Counted from the stretch's first letter, positions 54,014 to 63,210 are shown. The stretch is 64,000 bases of DNA from Martinezella rhizogenes (GCF_027460065.1 NZ_JAPYZZ010000003.1:186001-250000), one strand, 5' to 3'. Made by a program: numbers and translations. Notes: generated by a model from the sequence alone, not told the origin.

Positions 54014-54994
54014 TCAGAGATGTTTGTTATCAAGCGCTTCGATCAGCGCTGCGATGTAGCCGTAACAAAAACCGAAAGCGACGCCGACAGGATCGCGGCC
54101 GGCGATCGTCGGCACATGGTCGGGCATGATCATGTAGCGATAGCCAAGCTCATGATAGAGTTTCAGCGAGCGCACCATGTCCATGTCGCCTTCATCGGGG
54201 AAGGTTTCCATGAAGGACAGCTTGCCGCCGCTGATATTGCGGAAATGGACGTTGAAAATCTTGTCGCGGCTGCCGAACCAGCGGATGATATCGTCGATCT
54301 CCTCGCGCGGATTGTCGAGCATCTCGCCGATGGACCCCTGGCAGAAATTTAACCCGTGATAGGGGTTTTCACGCATCTGAACGAATTTTTTCAGTCCCTC
54401 GACGGTTCCGAGCACACGGGTGACTCCCTTGTAGCCCGGCGGCGTGTAAGGATCATGCGGGTGGCAGGCGAGGCGCACCTTGTTGCTTGCGGCAACCGGC
54501 ACGACGCGCTCCAGGAAATAGTCGATCCGCTCCCAGTTATCGTCTTCGGAGAGAACACCGGCCAGACCCGGATCGGCATTGTGGTCGGCCTTGTCCCACC
54601 GCCAGGCTTCGTTCAGCGAACCGCCGCGGCCAAGTTCCATTTCGGTGCGCGGAATGCCGATGAGGTTGAGATTGTATTTCGCCGCCGGAATGCCGGCTTT
54701 TGCGATATTTTCAATCATCGTGCAGACGGCATCGATTTGCCGGTCACGCTCCGGACCGGCAAGCAGGATATCCGGATACGATGCCTGTTCGATGGGACGG
54801 GACGGCAGCGGCAATTGCACCATGTCCAGAACGAGGCCGAAGCTTTCGACCTTGTCGCGCAGACGCTCGAAGTCATCCAGAACCCAGCTAGCGGGTTTTC
54901 CGGGCGGGTCAGCGCTTATGTTTTTGACGCCGAGCTGCGCCCAAACCTTGAAATCCTCATCATCGCGCGCAGCAACCTGGGTACCGACATACAT
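54014..54994 (-). CDS. Mannonate-dehydratase-like TIM-barrel enzyme
   Basis: A 326-residue protein of the UxuA/xylose-isomerase-like barrel family. Metal and active-site segments seen are NLIGIPR, RLACHPHDP, NFCQGSIGEM, NVHFRNISG and METFPDEGDMDM. UxuA dehydrates D-mannonate to 2-keto-3-deoxygluconate in glucuronate breakdown. This protein is about 70 residues shorter than E. coli UxuA (394), so a related sugar acid is possible. It is first in the operon with the binding protein, and a TCATATGA motif lies 28 bp upstream of its start, shared with the regulator's own promoter region. Confidence 0.8.
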   Translation of the reverse strand: MYVGTQVAARDDEDFKVWAQLGVKNISADPPGKPASWVLDDFERLRDKVESFGLVLDMVQLPLPSRPIEQASYPDILLAGPERDRQIDAVCTMIENIAKAGIPAAKYNLNLIGIPRTEMELGRGGSLNEAWRWDKADHNADPGLAGVLSEDDNWERIDYFLERVVPVAASNKVRLACHPHDPYTPPGYKGVTRVLGTVEGLKKFVQMRENPYHGLNFCQGSIGEMLDNPREEIDDIIRWFGSRDKIFNVHFRNISGGKLSFMETFPDEGDMDMVRSLKLYHELGYRYMIMPDHVPTIAGRDPVGVAFGFCYGYIAALIEALDNKHL

Positions 54995-55017
54995 CGATTC
55001 TCTCCTCTCCCATGCAA

Positions 55018-55033
55018 GTCATCATATGACATC
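55018..55033. promoter_or_regulatory. Candidate operator, site 1, of the GntR regulator
   Basis: GTCATCATATGACATC, centred on the palindrome TCATATGA (55022-55029). Read on the minus strand it shares TCATATGATGAC with site 2 at 55815-55826. It lies 24 bp upstream of the mannonate-dehydratase-like gene, over its probable promoter. Confidence 0.55.
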
Positions 55034-55060
55034 GCATGAAATAAGATGAGTGTCGAGACG

Positions 55061-55774
55061 CTATTGCGCTTCCGAAAGCAACCGGTATCGACGCTGGCTC
55101 GCAAGCATGTGCTCACGCATGGCTTTTCGTGCTGCCTCGGGGTCCTGCTCTACGATGGCCCGCAGGATAGCCTCATGCTCCGCCTGCACCTTGCGCAGAT
55201 AATTCGCATTGCCGGTTTCCGGCAGCGTCGGAAACTGGCCGCGAGGAATGGAGCGTGAGCCAAACTGGCGAAGGGCCTCGAGGTAAAAGCGGTTATTGGT
55301 GGCAATCGCGATGGCGGAATGAAACTCGTAATCGGCATCGACAGTGGTTTCGCCGGCATCGATGGCGCGAGCCATTTTCCTATGCGCCGCAGAGATTGCA
55401 GCCTCCTGCTGGGCTGTGCGGCGATAAGCGGCGATCGCCGCCGCTTCGCCTTCTGTTGCAAGCCGGAATTCCAGCATTTCCAGGGTTTCGGCAATCGTGC
55501 CGACTTCCGATTGCGTCAGCTTCACACCGGTCCATTCGCTGGCATTGCTGACAAAAACACCCTTGCCCTGGATGGGAACGACATAACCCGCAGACCGAAG
55601 ATCGGCGATTGCCTCGCGAACCACCGTCCGGCTCACGCCATAGGTCCGTTCAAGCTGCGGTTCGGTGGGCAACTGGTCACCATTTTTCAGTTTTCCACTG
55701 CGAATTTCTGCGCTGAGATTATCGATGATCTGTTGTGCCCGCCTCTCCCGCGGCCTCGCCTTATCGCCAATCAT
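55061..55774 (-). CDS. FadR-subfamily GntR transcriptional regulator
   Basis: A 237-residue regulator. The N-terminal winged helix is RRAQQIIDNLSAEIRSGKLK, GDQLPTEPQLERTYGVSRTV and VREAIADLRSAGYV. The C-terminal all-helical FCD ligand domain has the metal-binding His pattern in DADYEFHSAIAIATNN and AEHEAILRAI. FCD regulators of this type respond to sugar acids and other carboxylates. It lies between the two arms of the transport system, 66 bp upstream of the dehydratase-like gene, and probably represses both arms through the TCATATGA sites. Confidence 0.92.
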   Translation of the reverse strand: MIGDKARPRERRAQQIIDNLSAEIRSGKLKNGDQLPTEPQLERTYGVSRTVVREAIADLRSAGYVVPIQGKGVFVSNASEWTGVKLTQSEVGTIAETLEMLEFRLATEGEAAAIAAYRRTAQQEAAISAAHRKMARAIDAGETTVDADYEFHSAIAIATNNRFYLEALRQFGSRSIPRGQFPTLPETGNANYLRKVQAEHEAILRAIVEQDPEAARKAMREHMLASQRRYRLLSEAQ

Positions 55775-55814
55775 GCCACTCTTCCCTCTTGCAGAATACG
55801 AATCCCTTCGTTAC

Positions 55815-55844
55815 TCATATGATGACATGGCAGCACGTCATATG
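55815..55844. promoter_or_regulatory. Candidate operator, sites 2 and 3, of the GntR regulator
   Basis: TCATATGATGACATG (55815-55829) and GTCATATG (55837-55844), with starts 22 bp apart, about two helical turns. Site 2 repeats the 12-mer TCATATGATGAC of site 1. The pair lies 40-70 bp upstream of the regulator and 137 bp before the first permease, in the 206-bp divergent region. Confidence 0.55.
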
Positions 55845-55980
55845 TTTTCATGTTAGCTCAGGGAGGAGTTGGGATGAAGTACCATCAAGAGTTTTTACAG
55901 AGGAGAATTGCGCGTCTGCGGCGAGCGGCTTTTGCGTTCTCTGGCACTGAAGGGCTTCCTGCAGGAAAGCGCGGTCAGCA

Positions 55981-57009
55981 ATGACGGAAATTTCCCTGCG
56001 CGGGCTTGGACATCGTTTCCTGCAACTGATCGTCAGCCTCTTCATCCTGCTCTGCATCACCTTCATCATCGGCCGCGTCATGCCGACCGATCCGGTCGGC
56101 GCGATCGTCGGCGAGCTTGCCGATCCAAAAGCCTATGAGGCGATGAGGGCACGACTTGGTCTCGATCTGCCACTCTACCAGCAGTTCTTCATTTATCTGC
56201 GCGGCCTGCTCCATGGCGATTTCGGCATTGCGATCCTGACGGGGAACCCGGTGACCCGCGATCTGGCACAGGCCTTCCCCGCCACCTTCGAGCTCGCCAC
56301 GCTCGCCATCATCATCTCCACCATCATCGGTGTTCCGCTCGGCCTCGCTGCCGCCCTCTTCCGGGATACGTTCATCGATAAGTTCGCGCGCGTCTTTGCG
56401 CTGGTCGGACATTCGATACCGGTCTTCTGGTTCGGCATCGTCGGCCTTGTGGTTTTCTACGCCAGCTTCAACCTCGTCGGCGGACCCGGTCGGGTCGATG
56501 TTTTCTACGAAGGCATCGTTGAACCGAAAACGGGGCTGATGCTCGTCGACAGTCTGCTTGCGGGCGAAACGGAAATCTTCTGGAACGCGCTGTCGCACAT
56601 CATCCTGCCGGCCATCATTCTCGCCTACATGGCAATGGCCTATATTACCCGCATGACCCGCGCCTTCACGCTTGAGCAGCTTAGCCAGGACTATGTGATC
56701 GCCGCACGGGCAAAGGGCGTCAGCCCGACACGGACGATCACCCGGCATGTGCTTCCCAACATCGCCGTGCAGCTGATTACCGTTCTCGCAATCTCCTATG
56801 GCAACCTGCTGGAAGGCGCCGTCGTTACCGAGATCGTCTTTTCCTGGCCTGGTATCGGCCAATATATGACCAACGCGCTGCTCATCGGCGACATGAATGC
56901 CATTCTTGCGGCCACAATCGTCATCGGCTTCGTCTTCATGATGCTCAATTTCCTTGCGGATCTGGCCTATACAACGCTCGATCCCCGGACACGGGAGGTC
57001 GCACGATGA
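55981..57009 (+). CDS. ABC transporter permease, DppB/OppB type
   Basis: A 342-residue permease: FIIGRVMPTDPVGAIVGELA, GLDLPLYQQFFIYLRGLLHG, DFGIAILTGNPV and the EAA-like loop YVIAARAKGVSPTRTITRHV. About six membrane segments. First of four genes reading right; the stop overlaps the next start by 4 bp. It is part of the importer served by the binding protein at 52348-53934. Confidence 0.94.
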   Translation: MTEISLRGLGHRFLQLIVSLFILLCITFIIGRVMPTDPVGAIVGELADPKAYEAMRARLGLDLPLYQQFFIYLRGLLHGDFGIAILTGNPVTRDLAQAFPATFELATLAIIISTIIGVPLGLAAALFRDTFIDKFARVFALVGHSIPVFWFGIVGLVVFYASFNLVGGPGRVDVFYEGIVEPKTGLMLVDSLLAGETEIFWNALSHIILPAIILAYMAMAYITRMTRAFTLEQLSQDYVIAARAKGVSPTRTITRHVLPNIAVQLITVLAISYGNLLEGAVVTEIVFSWPGIGQYMTNALLIGDMNAILAATIVIGFVFMMLNFLADLAYTTLDPRTREVAR

Positions 57010-57905
57010 CCGACATCACCCACACCAATCCCGTTCCTCGCCGCAGCGCCCTCTCCCGCCTGTCAACCACCACGGGGCGCACGCTGCGCAAGCTCGCGGA
57101 CGAACCGCTTGGCATGTTCGGTTTTGCAATTCTGGCCATTCTGGTTCTGGTCGCCATTTTCGCGCCGCTGATTGCCCCCTACGACCCGGCCAGCCAGGTT
57201 CTCGAAAACGCGCTTCAGCCTCCGAGCTGGGCGCATCTGGCCGGCACCGACGAATTCGGCCGTGATATTTTCAGCCGGCTCATTTATGGCACCCGCATCA
57301 CCATCCAGACCGTGCTTTCGGTCTCGATCATCGTTGGTCCGATTGGACTTGCCATCGGCGTCATGGCCGGTTTCTTCGGCGGGCGCACCGATGCGATCCT
57401 GATGCGTGCCACCGATATCGTGCTGTCCTTCCCGTCGCTCGTTCTGGCCCTTGCCTTCGCGGCCGCCATGGGTGCCGGTCTCGGCACGGCGATCATCGCC
57501 ATCTCGCTGACGGCCTGGCCGCCGATAGCGCGCCTTGCCCGTGCGGAAGCCCTGGTCGTTCGCAATACCGACTATGTCGCCGCCGCCCGTCTTTATGGCG
57601 CCTCGCCGCTGCGCATCCTGTTTTTATACATAGCGCCTATGTGCATTCCCTCCGTCATCGTGCGACTGACGCTGAACATGGCCGGCATCATCCTCACCGC
57701 GGCCTCGCTCGGCTTTCTTGGTCTCGGCGCGCAACCGCCGCTGCCGGAATGGGGCGCGATGATCTCGAGCGGCCGCAAATTCATGCTCGACTACTGGTGG
57801 GTCGCCGTCATGCCCGGCATCGCCATCCTGCTCACGAGCCTTGCCTTCAACATCGCCGGCGATACGCTGCGCGACCTCCTGGATCCGCGCCATGCCCGCT
57901 CCTGA
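57006..57905 (+). CDS. ABC transporter permease, DppC/OppC type
   Basis: A 299-residue permease: AGTDEFGRDIFSRLIYGTRI is the family hallmark, and YVAAARLYGASPLRILFLYI is the ATPase-docking loop. The N-terminal tail of about 35 residues before the first membrane segment is typical of DppC. It overlaps the upstream permease by 4 bp and the first ATPase gene by 14 bp. Confidence 0.94.
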   Translation: MTDITHTNPVPRRSALSRLSTTTGRTLRKLADEPLGMFGFAILAILVLVAIFAPLIAPYDPASQVLENALQPPSWAHLAGTDEFGRDIFSRLIYGTRITIQTVLSVSIIVGPIGLAIGVMAGFFGGRTDAILMRATDIVLSFPSLVLALAFAAAMGAGLGTAIIAISLTAWPPIARLARAEALVVRNTDYVAAARLYGASPLRILFLYIAPMCIPSVIVRLTLNMAGIILTAASLGFLGLGAQPPLPEWGAMISSGRKFMLDYWWVAVMPGIAILLTSLAFNIAGDTLRDLLDPRHARS

Positions 57906-58733
57906 TAGCCCCCCCATCCTCTCGGTCCGCAACCTCAATGTCCGGTTCGGCCGCAACAGCATTCCGGCCGTCTCCGATGTCAGTTTCGATGTCGGCCGCG
58001 AAAGGGTCGGTATCGTCGGTGAGTCCGGCTCAGGCAAGTCAACGACCGGCCGGGCGGCCATGCGGCTTCTGCCAAAAAGCGCCACGGTAACCGCCGAGCG
58101 CATGGATTTCCTCTCCGAACCGCTGCTCGAAAAATCCGAGCGCCAGATGGGCGCCATCCGCGGCAGCGAGATGGCGCTGATCATGCAGGACCCGCGCTAT
58201 TCGCTGAACCCGGTGCTGCCGATCGGAAAACAGGTCGCGGAGGCGGCGGAACTGCATCTGGTGCTTAAAGGTGCCGCGGCCAGAGACGCTGCGCGCAACA
58301 TGCTGCTGCGCGTCCGCATCAGTGACCCCGACCGGGTGATGGGGCTCTATCCGCATCAGATTTCGGGCGGCATGGGCCAGCGCGTCATGATCGCCATGAT
58401 GTTGCTGGCAAAACCGAAGCTCGTCATCGCCGACGAGCCGACCTCGGCTCTCGATGTCAGCGTGCGCAAGGATGTCCTGCTGCTGCTGGACGAGATGGTG
58501 CGCGAAAACGATGCCGGCCTGATCCTCATCAGCCACGACATCCGCATGGTTGCAGCCTTCTGCGAGCGCGTGCTCGTCATGTATGGCGGGCGTGTGGTGG
58601 AGACGCTGACGAAACTTGAAGAGGCGCAGCATCCCTATACGCGCGGCCTCATCGCGGCGATGCCCGATCCCCGCAACCCGGTCCGCCGTCTCAAGGTGCT
58701 GGACCGTCAGGCAATCGATGCGGAGGTGCTGCG

Positions 58734-58737
<4 letters not shown>
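57892..58737 (+). CDS. ABC transporter ATPase, DppD/OppD type
   Basis: A 281-residue ATPase from the ATG at 57892, which lies inside the end of the permease gene. Walker A is GESGSGKSTTGRAAM, the signature ISGGMGQRVMIAMML, Walker B LVIADEPTSALDV and the switch His ILISHDIRM. The C-terminal part HPYTRGLIAAMPDP is typical, but the cysteine-rich FeS tail of many DppD proteins is absent and the protein is shorter than usual (about 320). It overlaps the next ATPase gene by 4 bp. Confidence 0.92.
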
Positions 58738-59471
<734 letters not shown>

Positions 59472-59603
59472 AAACGGAAGGGGCCGCTCGCGTCTGGATC
59501 AGTTCAGCCGGTCTCCATTTTCCGTAAAGATTCGCCGAGCGTTACTTCTGCCGTAACGCCGTGGCATCACGTCGGAATTGGCCAAAAACAGCAAAGGCCA
59601 TGC

Positions 59604-59618
59604 GTTCAGCATTTGTTC
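59604..59618 (+). promoter_or_regulatory. SOS (LexA) box upstream of the helicase gene
   Basis: GTTCAGCATTTGTTC is an exact GTTC-N7-GTTC, the LexA box of Rhizobiales and other alphaproteobacteria. It lies 119 bp upstream of the chosen helicase start (65 bp from the alternative GTG at 59684), in a 266-bp gap that has no other gene. TTGTTC within it could also serve as a -35. Confidence 0.75.
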
Positions 59619-59737
59619 TAGCTTCATAAGTGAGTCTTTGCTAATCATCGCAGCAACGACGCGACCGGTGGACCGATACCGCCGTGGCAATTTCTGAAGC
59701 GACCCTCGTGGATGCGCGAATATTGGGGAATGCGAGG

Positions 59738-61804
59738 ATGGCGGCTGCCTATCTGGACAAGTTGAACGAGCAGCAGCGCAAGGCGGTGGAACACGGTGTC
59801 GGCCTGGCGGATGGAGAGACGGCCGGTCCGCTGCTGATCATTGCCGGCGCCGGTTCCGGCAAGACCAATACGCTTGCCCACCGCGTCGCCCATCTGATCG
59901 TGAATGGCGCCGATCCCCGCCGCATCCTGCTGATGACGTTTTCGCGGCGGGCTGCCTCGGAAATGTCGCGGCGTGTCGAGCGGATCTGCAAGCAGGTTCT
60001 CGGGGCAAATTCGGCAATCATGACCGATGCCCTCGCCTGGTCCGGCACGTTCCACGGCATCGGCGCACGCCTGTTGCGCATCTATGCCGAGCAGATCGGC
60101 CTCAATATCGATTTCACCATCCATGACCGCGAAGACAGCGCCGACCTGATGAACCTTGTCCGGCACGAACTCGGTTTCTCCAAGACAGAAAGCCGCTTTC
60201 CAACGAAGGGGACATGCCTTGCGATCTATTCGCGCGCCGTGAACTCCCAGATGCCGTTAAAAGACATCCTCCGCCAGCACTATCCATGGGTCTCCGACTG
60301 GCAGAGCGAGCTGAAGGAACTGTTTGCAGCCTATGTCGAGGCCAAGCAGATCCAGAACGTGCTCGATTACGACGATCTCCTGCTCTACTGGGCGCAGATG
60401 GTCAGCGATCCCGTTCTGGCTGATGACATCGGCAACCGTTTCGACCATGTGATGGTGGACGAATATCAGGATACCAACCGGCTGCAGGCATCCGTGCTGA
60501 TGGCGATGAAACCCGGTGGACGCGGGCTGACCGTGGTGGGTGACGATGCGCAGTCGATCTATTCCTTCCGGGCTGCGACAGTGCGCAACATCCTCGATTT
60601 TCCGGCATGCTTCAGCCCGGCGGCCGATATCATCACGCTGGATCGCAACTATCGTTCGACGCAGCCGATTCTGGCCGCCTCCAATGGCGTCATCGATCTG
60701 GCGCGCGAACGTTTTACCAAGAACCTGTGGACAGAGCGGCCCTCACTTGAACGACCGAAGCTCGTGACGGTGAAGGATGAAACCGAACAGGCGAATTTCA
60801 TAATCGACCAGATTCTCGCCAATCGCGAAACCGGCACGACGCTGAAACAGCAGGCCGTGCTGTTCCGCACCTCCAGCCATAGCGGCCCGCTCGAAGTCGA
60901 GCTCACCCGCCGCAACATCCCCTTCGTCAAATTCGGCGGCCTGAAATTCCTCGACAGTGCCCATGTGAAGGACATGCTGGCCGTGCTCCGTTTCGCGCAG
61001 AACCCGCGCGACCGCGTCGCCGGTTTCCGGCTGCTGCAGATGCTGCCCGGCATCGGGCCGAAGAAAGCCGGCAATATCCTCGATACGATAGCCCCGGACC
61101 CTGAGCCGCTGCTGGCCCTTGCCGAAATTCCACCACCGCCGAAAACCGGTGACGACTGGACGGCTTTCACACAATTGCTGCTGGGCCTGAGGCGGAGCCA
61201 GAACGGCTGGCCAGGCGAAATCGGGCTGGCACGCCTGTGGTACGAGCCCCATCTCGAACGCATCCATGAGGATGCCGACACCCGCAAGGCCGATCTGCAG
61301 CAACTCGAGCAGATCGCCGGCGGTTATCCTTCACGCGAGCGTTTTCTGACCGAGCTGACGCTTGACCCGCCGGATGCCACCAGCGATCAGGCCGGCGTGC
61401 CGCTTCTCGACGAAGACTATCTCAGCCTCTCGACCATCCATTCGGCCAAGGGCCAGGAATGGCGATCCGTCTTCATCCTCAACGTGGTCGATGGCTGCAT
61501 ACCCTCCGACCTTGGGGTCGGCACCACCCAGGAACTGGAGGAAGAGCGCCGACTGCTTTACGTCGCCATGACCCGCGCCAAGGACAGCCTGTCGCTGATC
61601 ACCCCGCAACGCTTCTTCACCGGCGGCCAGAACCATCAGGGCGACCGGCATGTTTACGCCGCAAGAACCCGCTTCATACCGGCGACATTGCTGCAATTTT
61701 TCGAGACGGCCACGTGGCCATTGGCCTCAGCCGCCGCCTCGGAACGCAGCGCGCAGCAGATCCGTATCGATGTGGGGGCAAGGATGCGGGCGATGTGGAA
61801 GTAG
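59738..61804 (+). CDS. UvrD/PcrA-type superfamily 1 DNA helicase
   Basis: A 688-residue ATP-dependent 3'-5' helicase. Motifs in order: Q motif LNEQQRKAV, Walker A IAGAGSGKTNTL, Ia MTFSRRAASEM, II VDEYQDTN, III VVGDDAQSIYSFR, IV LDRNYRST, V STIHSAKGQEW and VI LYVAMTRAKDSL. The start at 59738 has GGGGA eight bases upstream; a GTG at 59684 would add 18 residues. An SOS box precedes it, so it is probably a DNA-damage-induced repair helicase distinct from housekeeping UvrD. The last 168 bp recur, diverged, at 63043-63210. Confidence 0.92.
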   Translation: MAAAYLDKLNEQQRKAVEHGVGLADGETAGPLLIIAGAGSGKTNTLAHRVAHLIVNGADPRRILLMTFSRRAASEMSRRVERICKQVLGANSAIMTDALAWSGTFHGIGARLLRIYAEQIGLNIDFTIHDREDSADLMNLVRHELGFSKTESRFPTKGTCLAIYSRAVNSQMPLKDILRQHYPWVSDWQSELKELFAAYVEAKQIQNVLDYDDLLLYWAQMVSDPVLADDIGNRFDHVMVDEYQDTNRLQASVLMAMKPGGRGLTVVGDDAQSIYSFRAATVRNILDFPACFSPAADIITLDRNYRSTQPILAASNGVIDLARERFTKNLWTERPSLERPKLVTVKDETEQANFIIDQILANRETGTTLKQQAVLFRTSSHSGPLEVELTRRNIPFVKFGGLKFLDSAHVKDMLAVLRFAQNPRDRVAGFRLLQMLPGIGPKKAGNILDTIAPDPEPLLALAEIPPPPKTGDDWTAFTQLLLGLRRSQNGWPGEIGLARLWYEPHLERIHEDADTRKADLQQLEQIAGGYPSRERFLTELTLDPPDATSDQAGVPLLDEDYLSLSTIHSAKGQEWRSVFILNVVDGCIPSDLGVGTTQELEEERRLLYVAMTRAKDSLSLITPQRFFTGGQNHQGDRHVYAARTRFIPATLLQFFETATWPLASAAASERSAQQIRIDVGARMRAMWK
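61637..61804 (+). repeat. Helicase 3' end, left copy of a 168-bp direct repeat
   Basis: The final 55 codons and stop of the helicase gene. They align without gaps to 63043-63210, with about 30 differences by eye (roughly 82% identity), many of them silent. The two copies bound a 1.2-kb segment carrying the Tat-signal gene and the XRE gene. Confidence 0.85.
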
Positions 61805-61971
61805 CTAGCGATGCGAGCTTTATGCGTCAAAGATTCCGTGCCAAAGCAAGGAAATAGAAACTCGGGCGGATTTCGCTCGCAACTTCATGCTGACAGCACA
61901 TTTTTTGACAGATCATCAAGAACCATACGGAGTTCCAGCCACGGGAATTCATCCGGCAGGCCCTGCTGCTA

Positions 61972-62668
61972 TCAGGTGACATGAATGGAATGCAGTTGAG
62001 CAATGGCTCCGGTGATCGATATCGCAGGCTCCGCCCACAATGCTTTCGCCAGCTGCATTTCAAGGCGGTCAGACCGTATCTCGGCCTTCTGAGCGCGACT
62101 GTATCCCCATGCTTCATCTAAACGATCCCAAGCTTCCTGCCGTTCCCAAAGGGCAGTTAGTGCCTCAGCTTTGATGGTTTGATGCTCAGGAGCGTCGCCG
62201 CATATCCGATCAATCTCCTCCTGACTCGAAGCCCAGACTGTTACAGCCCTGCCCGGCAATGCGATTTTGACCTGCGGGAAGCCGACGGCGACCACCATCC
62301 TACTTTCAACGCCTTGTTGTAGTTTACAAAGGCGCTGAGTTTCGTCATGTGCCTTGAGCCATTTTTGCCAAAGAGCGATCACCCGATAGTCAACCTCTGA
62401 GGCAGGCGGTGTCTCCGTTCCTCTAGCTTCTTCAGATGCGCTAGCCTGCGACGCCAGCAAGGCCGCAAGGCCGCAAGGCCGCAAGGCCGCAAGGCCGCAA
62501 GGCCGCAAGGCCGCAAGGCCGCAAGGCCGCAAGGCCGCAAGGCCGCAAGGCCGCAAGGCCGCAAGGCCGCAAGGCCGCAAGGCCGCAAGGCCGCAAGGCC
62601 GCAAGCACGGAAAGCACTCTGCGTCGTGTTACAATAGACAAATATCTGCTATTCTCAGAATCATCCAT
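61972..62668 (-). CDS. Tat-signal exported protein, frame broken by an octanucleotide repeat
   Basis: An N-terminal part starts at the ATG at 62668, behind GGGAG, with a twin-arginine motif (TRRRVLSVLAA). In this sequence its frame runs through 18 copies of TTGCGGCC and stops at 62441. The C-terminal part (QASASEEARGTETPPASEVD onward, about 155 residues) is open in another frame down to 61972. It has the repeat-like pattern IALWQKWLKAHDETQRLCK, ALWERQEAWDRLDEAWGYSR and AISITGAIAQLHSI of a rhizobial hypothetical family. With one octamer the join reads VLSVLAALLASQASA, an ideal Tat signal. Copy numbers of 1 modulo 3 (16 or 19, for example) are in frame; 18 is not. Confidence 0.7.
62461..62604. 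repeat. Octanucleotide tandem repeat, 18 perfect copies of GGCCGCAA
   Basis: 144 bp of uninterrupted 8-bp units, plus a leading GCAA. Eight is not a multiple of three, so each gain or loss of one unit shifts the reading frame. In the in-frame state three units encode the 8-residue block LAALRPCG. The array sits exactly in the hydrophobic core of the Tat signal. Confidence 0.97.
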
Positions 62669-62718
62669 GATCTGAGCTCCCATAAGCTTGATTTTGGGCA
62701 TTTCTCGAAACGAGATTT

Positions 62719-62735
62719 TCGTATCATTGATACGA
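62719..62735. promoter_or_regulatory. 17-bp palindrome, operator candidate 1 of the XRE regulator
   Basis: TCGTATCATTGATACGA is a perfect dyad around a central T. It lies 49 bp upstream of the XRE gene and 50 bp upstream of the Tat-signal gene start on the other strand, so a repressor bound here could control both. Confidence 0.65.
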
Positions 62736-62765
62736 TAACAAAGCTGCCGCCTTATTCAACAGAAA

Positions 62766-62782
62766 TCGTATCAGCATTACGA
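62766..62782. promoter_or_regulatory. 17-bp operator candidate 2, just before the XRE start codon
   Basis: TCGTATCAGCATTACGA matches candidate 1 at 13 of 17 positions, including both outer TCGTA/TACGA arms. It ends one base before the XRE ATG, a position fit for autorepression. Confidence 0.6.
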
Positions 62783-62783
62783 A

Positions 62784-63020
62784 ATGAACTTTATTCAATG
62801 CAAAATGGCTCGAGCAGCTCTGGGATGGGGAACAAGAGATTTGGCGAAAGAGGCCAAAATTTCTCCTGATACAGTGGCGCGTTTGGAAAGAGGGGAGGCT
62901 TTAAAATCCTCCACAATGAATGCCGTGCGCGCTGCTTTCGAAGCCTCCGGCATAGAATTCATCGAAGAATCCGGCGGCAAGGGAGTGGGCGTTAGGCTTG
63001 CTACGCCTCTGAGCAACTAA
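62784..63020 (+). CDS. Small XRE-family helix-turn-helix regulator
   Basis: A 78-residue protein that is almost only a helix-turn-helix domain: MARAALGWGTRDLAKEAKIS, PDTVARLERGEALKSSTMNA and VRAAFEASGIEFIEESGGKG. It resembles the many small Cro/CI-like regulators of rhizobia. Two matching 17-bp dyads upstream suggest it binds its own promoter and that of the divergent Tat-signal gene. Upstream DNA is AT-richer than the surroundings. Together with the flanking helicase repeats this points to an acquired mini-island. Confidence 0.85.
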   Translation: MNFIQCKMARAALGWGTRDLAKEAKISPDTVARLERGEALKSSTMNAVRAAFEASGIEFIEESGGKGVGVRLATPLSN

Positions 63021-63042
63021 AAATCACACGTAGAAAAACCTG

Positions 63043-63210
63043 CAGGGCGTCCGGCGCGTCTACGCACCAAAAACCCGCTGTATACCGGCAACCCTGCTGC
63101 AATCTTTCGAGACGGCCACGCGGCCATTGGTTTCGGCCGCCACCTCGGAACGCAGCGTGCAGCGGATCCGCATCGACGTGGGCGCGCGGATGCGGGCGAT
63201 GGGGGAATGA
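63043..63210 (+). pseudogene. Orphan 3' end of the helicase gene (right copy of the direct repeat)
   Basis: The same length as the real helicase end (168 bp including the stop) and ungapped. It translates as RVYAPKTRCIPATLLQSFET, then ATRPLVSAATSERSVQRIRI and DVGARMRAMGE with a stop, matching HVYAARTRFIPATLLQFFET and so on. The frame is intact but there is no start or helicase body in front of it. It is either the displaced original end of a helicase allele or the scar of an insertion that brought in its own end. Confidence 0.85.

Noticed and set aside
55909-55983. A possible leader peptide before the DppB-type permease, from a TTG after GAGGAG
   Set aside because: The SD is only two bases from the TTG and the frame runs on into the permease gene without a stop near its start, so a leader peptide is not supported.
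62461-62604. Repeat array considered as a CRISPR array
   Set aside because: The 8-bp units are directly contiguous with no spacers, and no cas gene is nearby. It is a simple tandem repeat.
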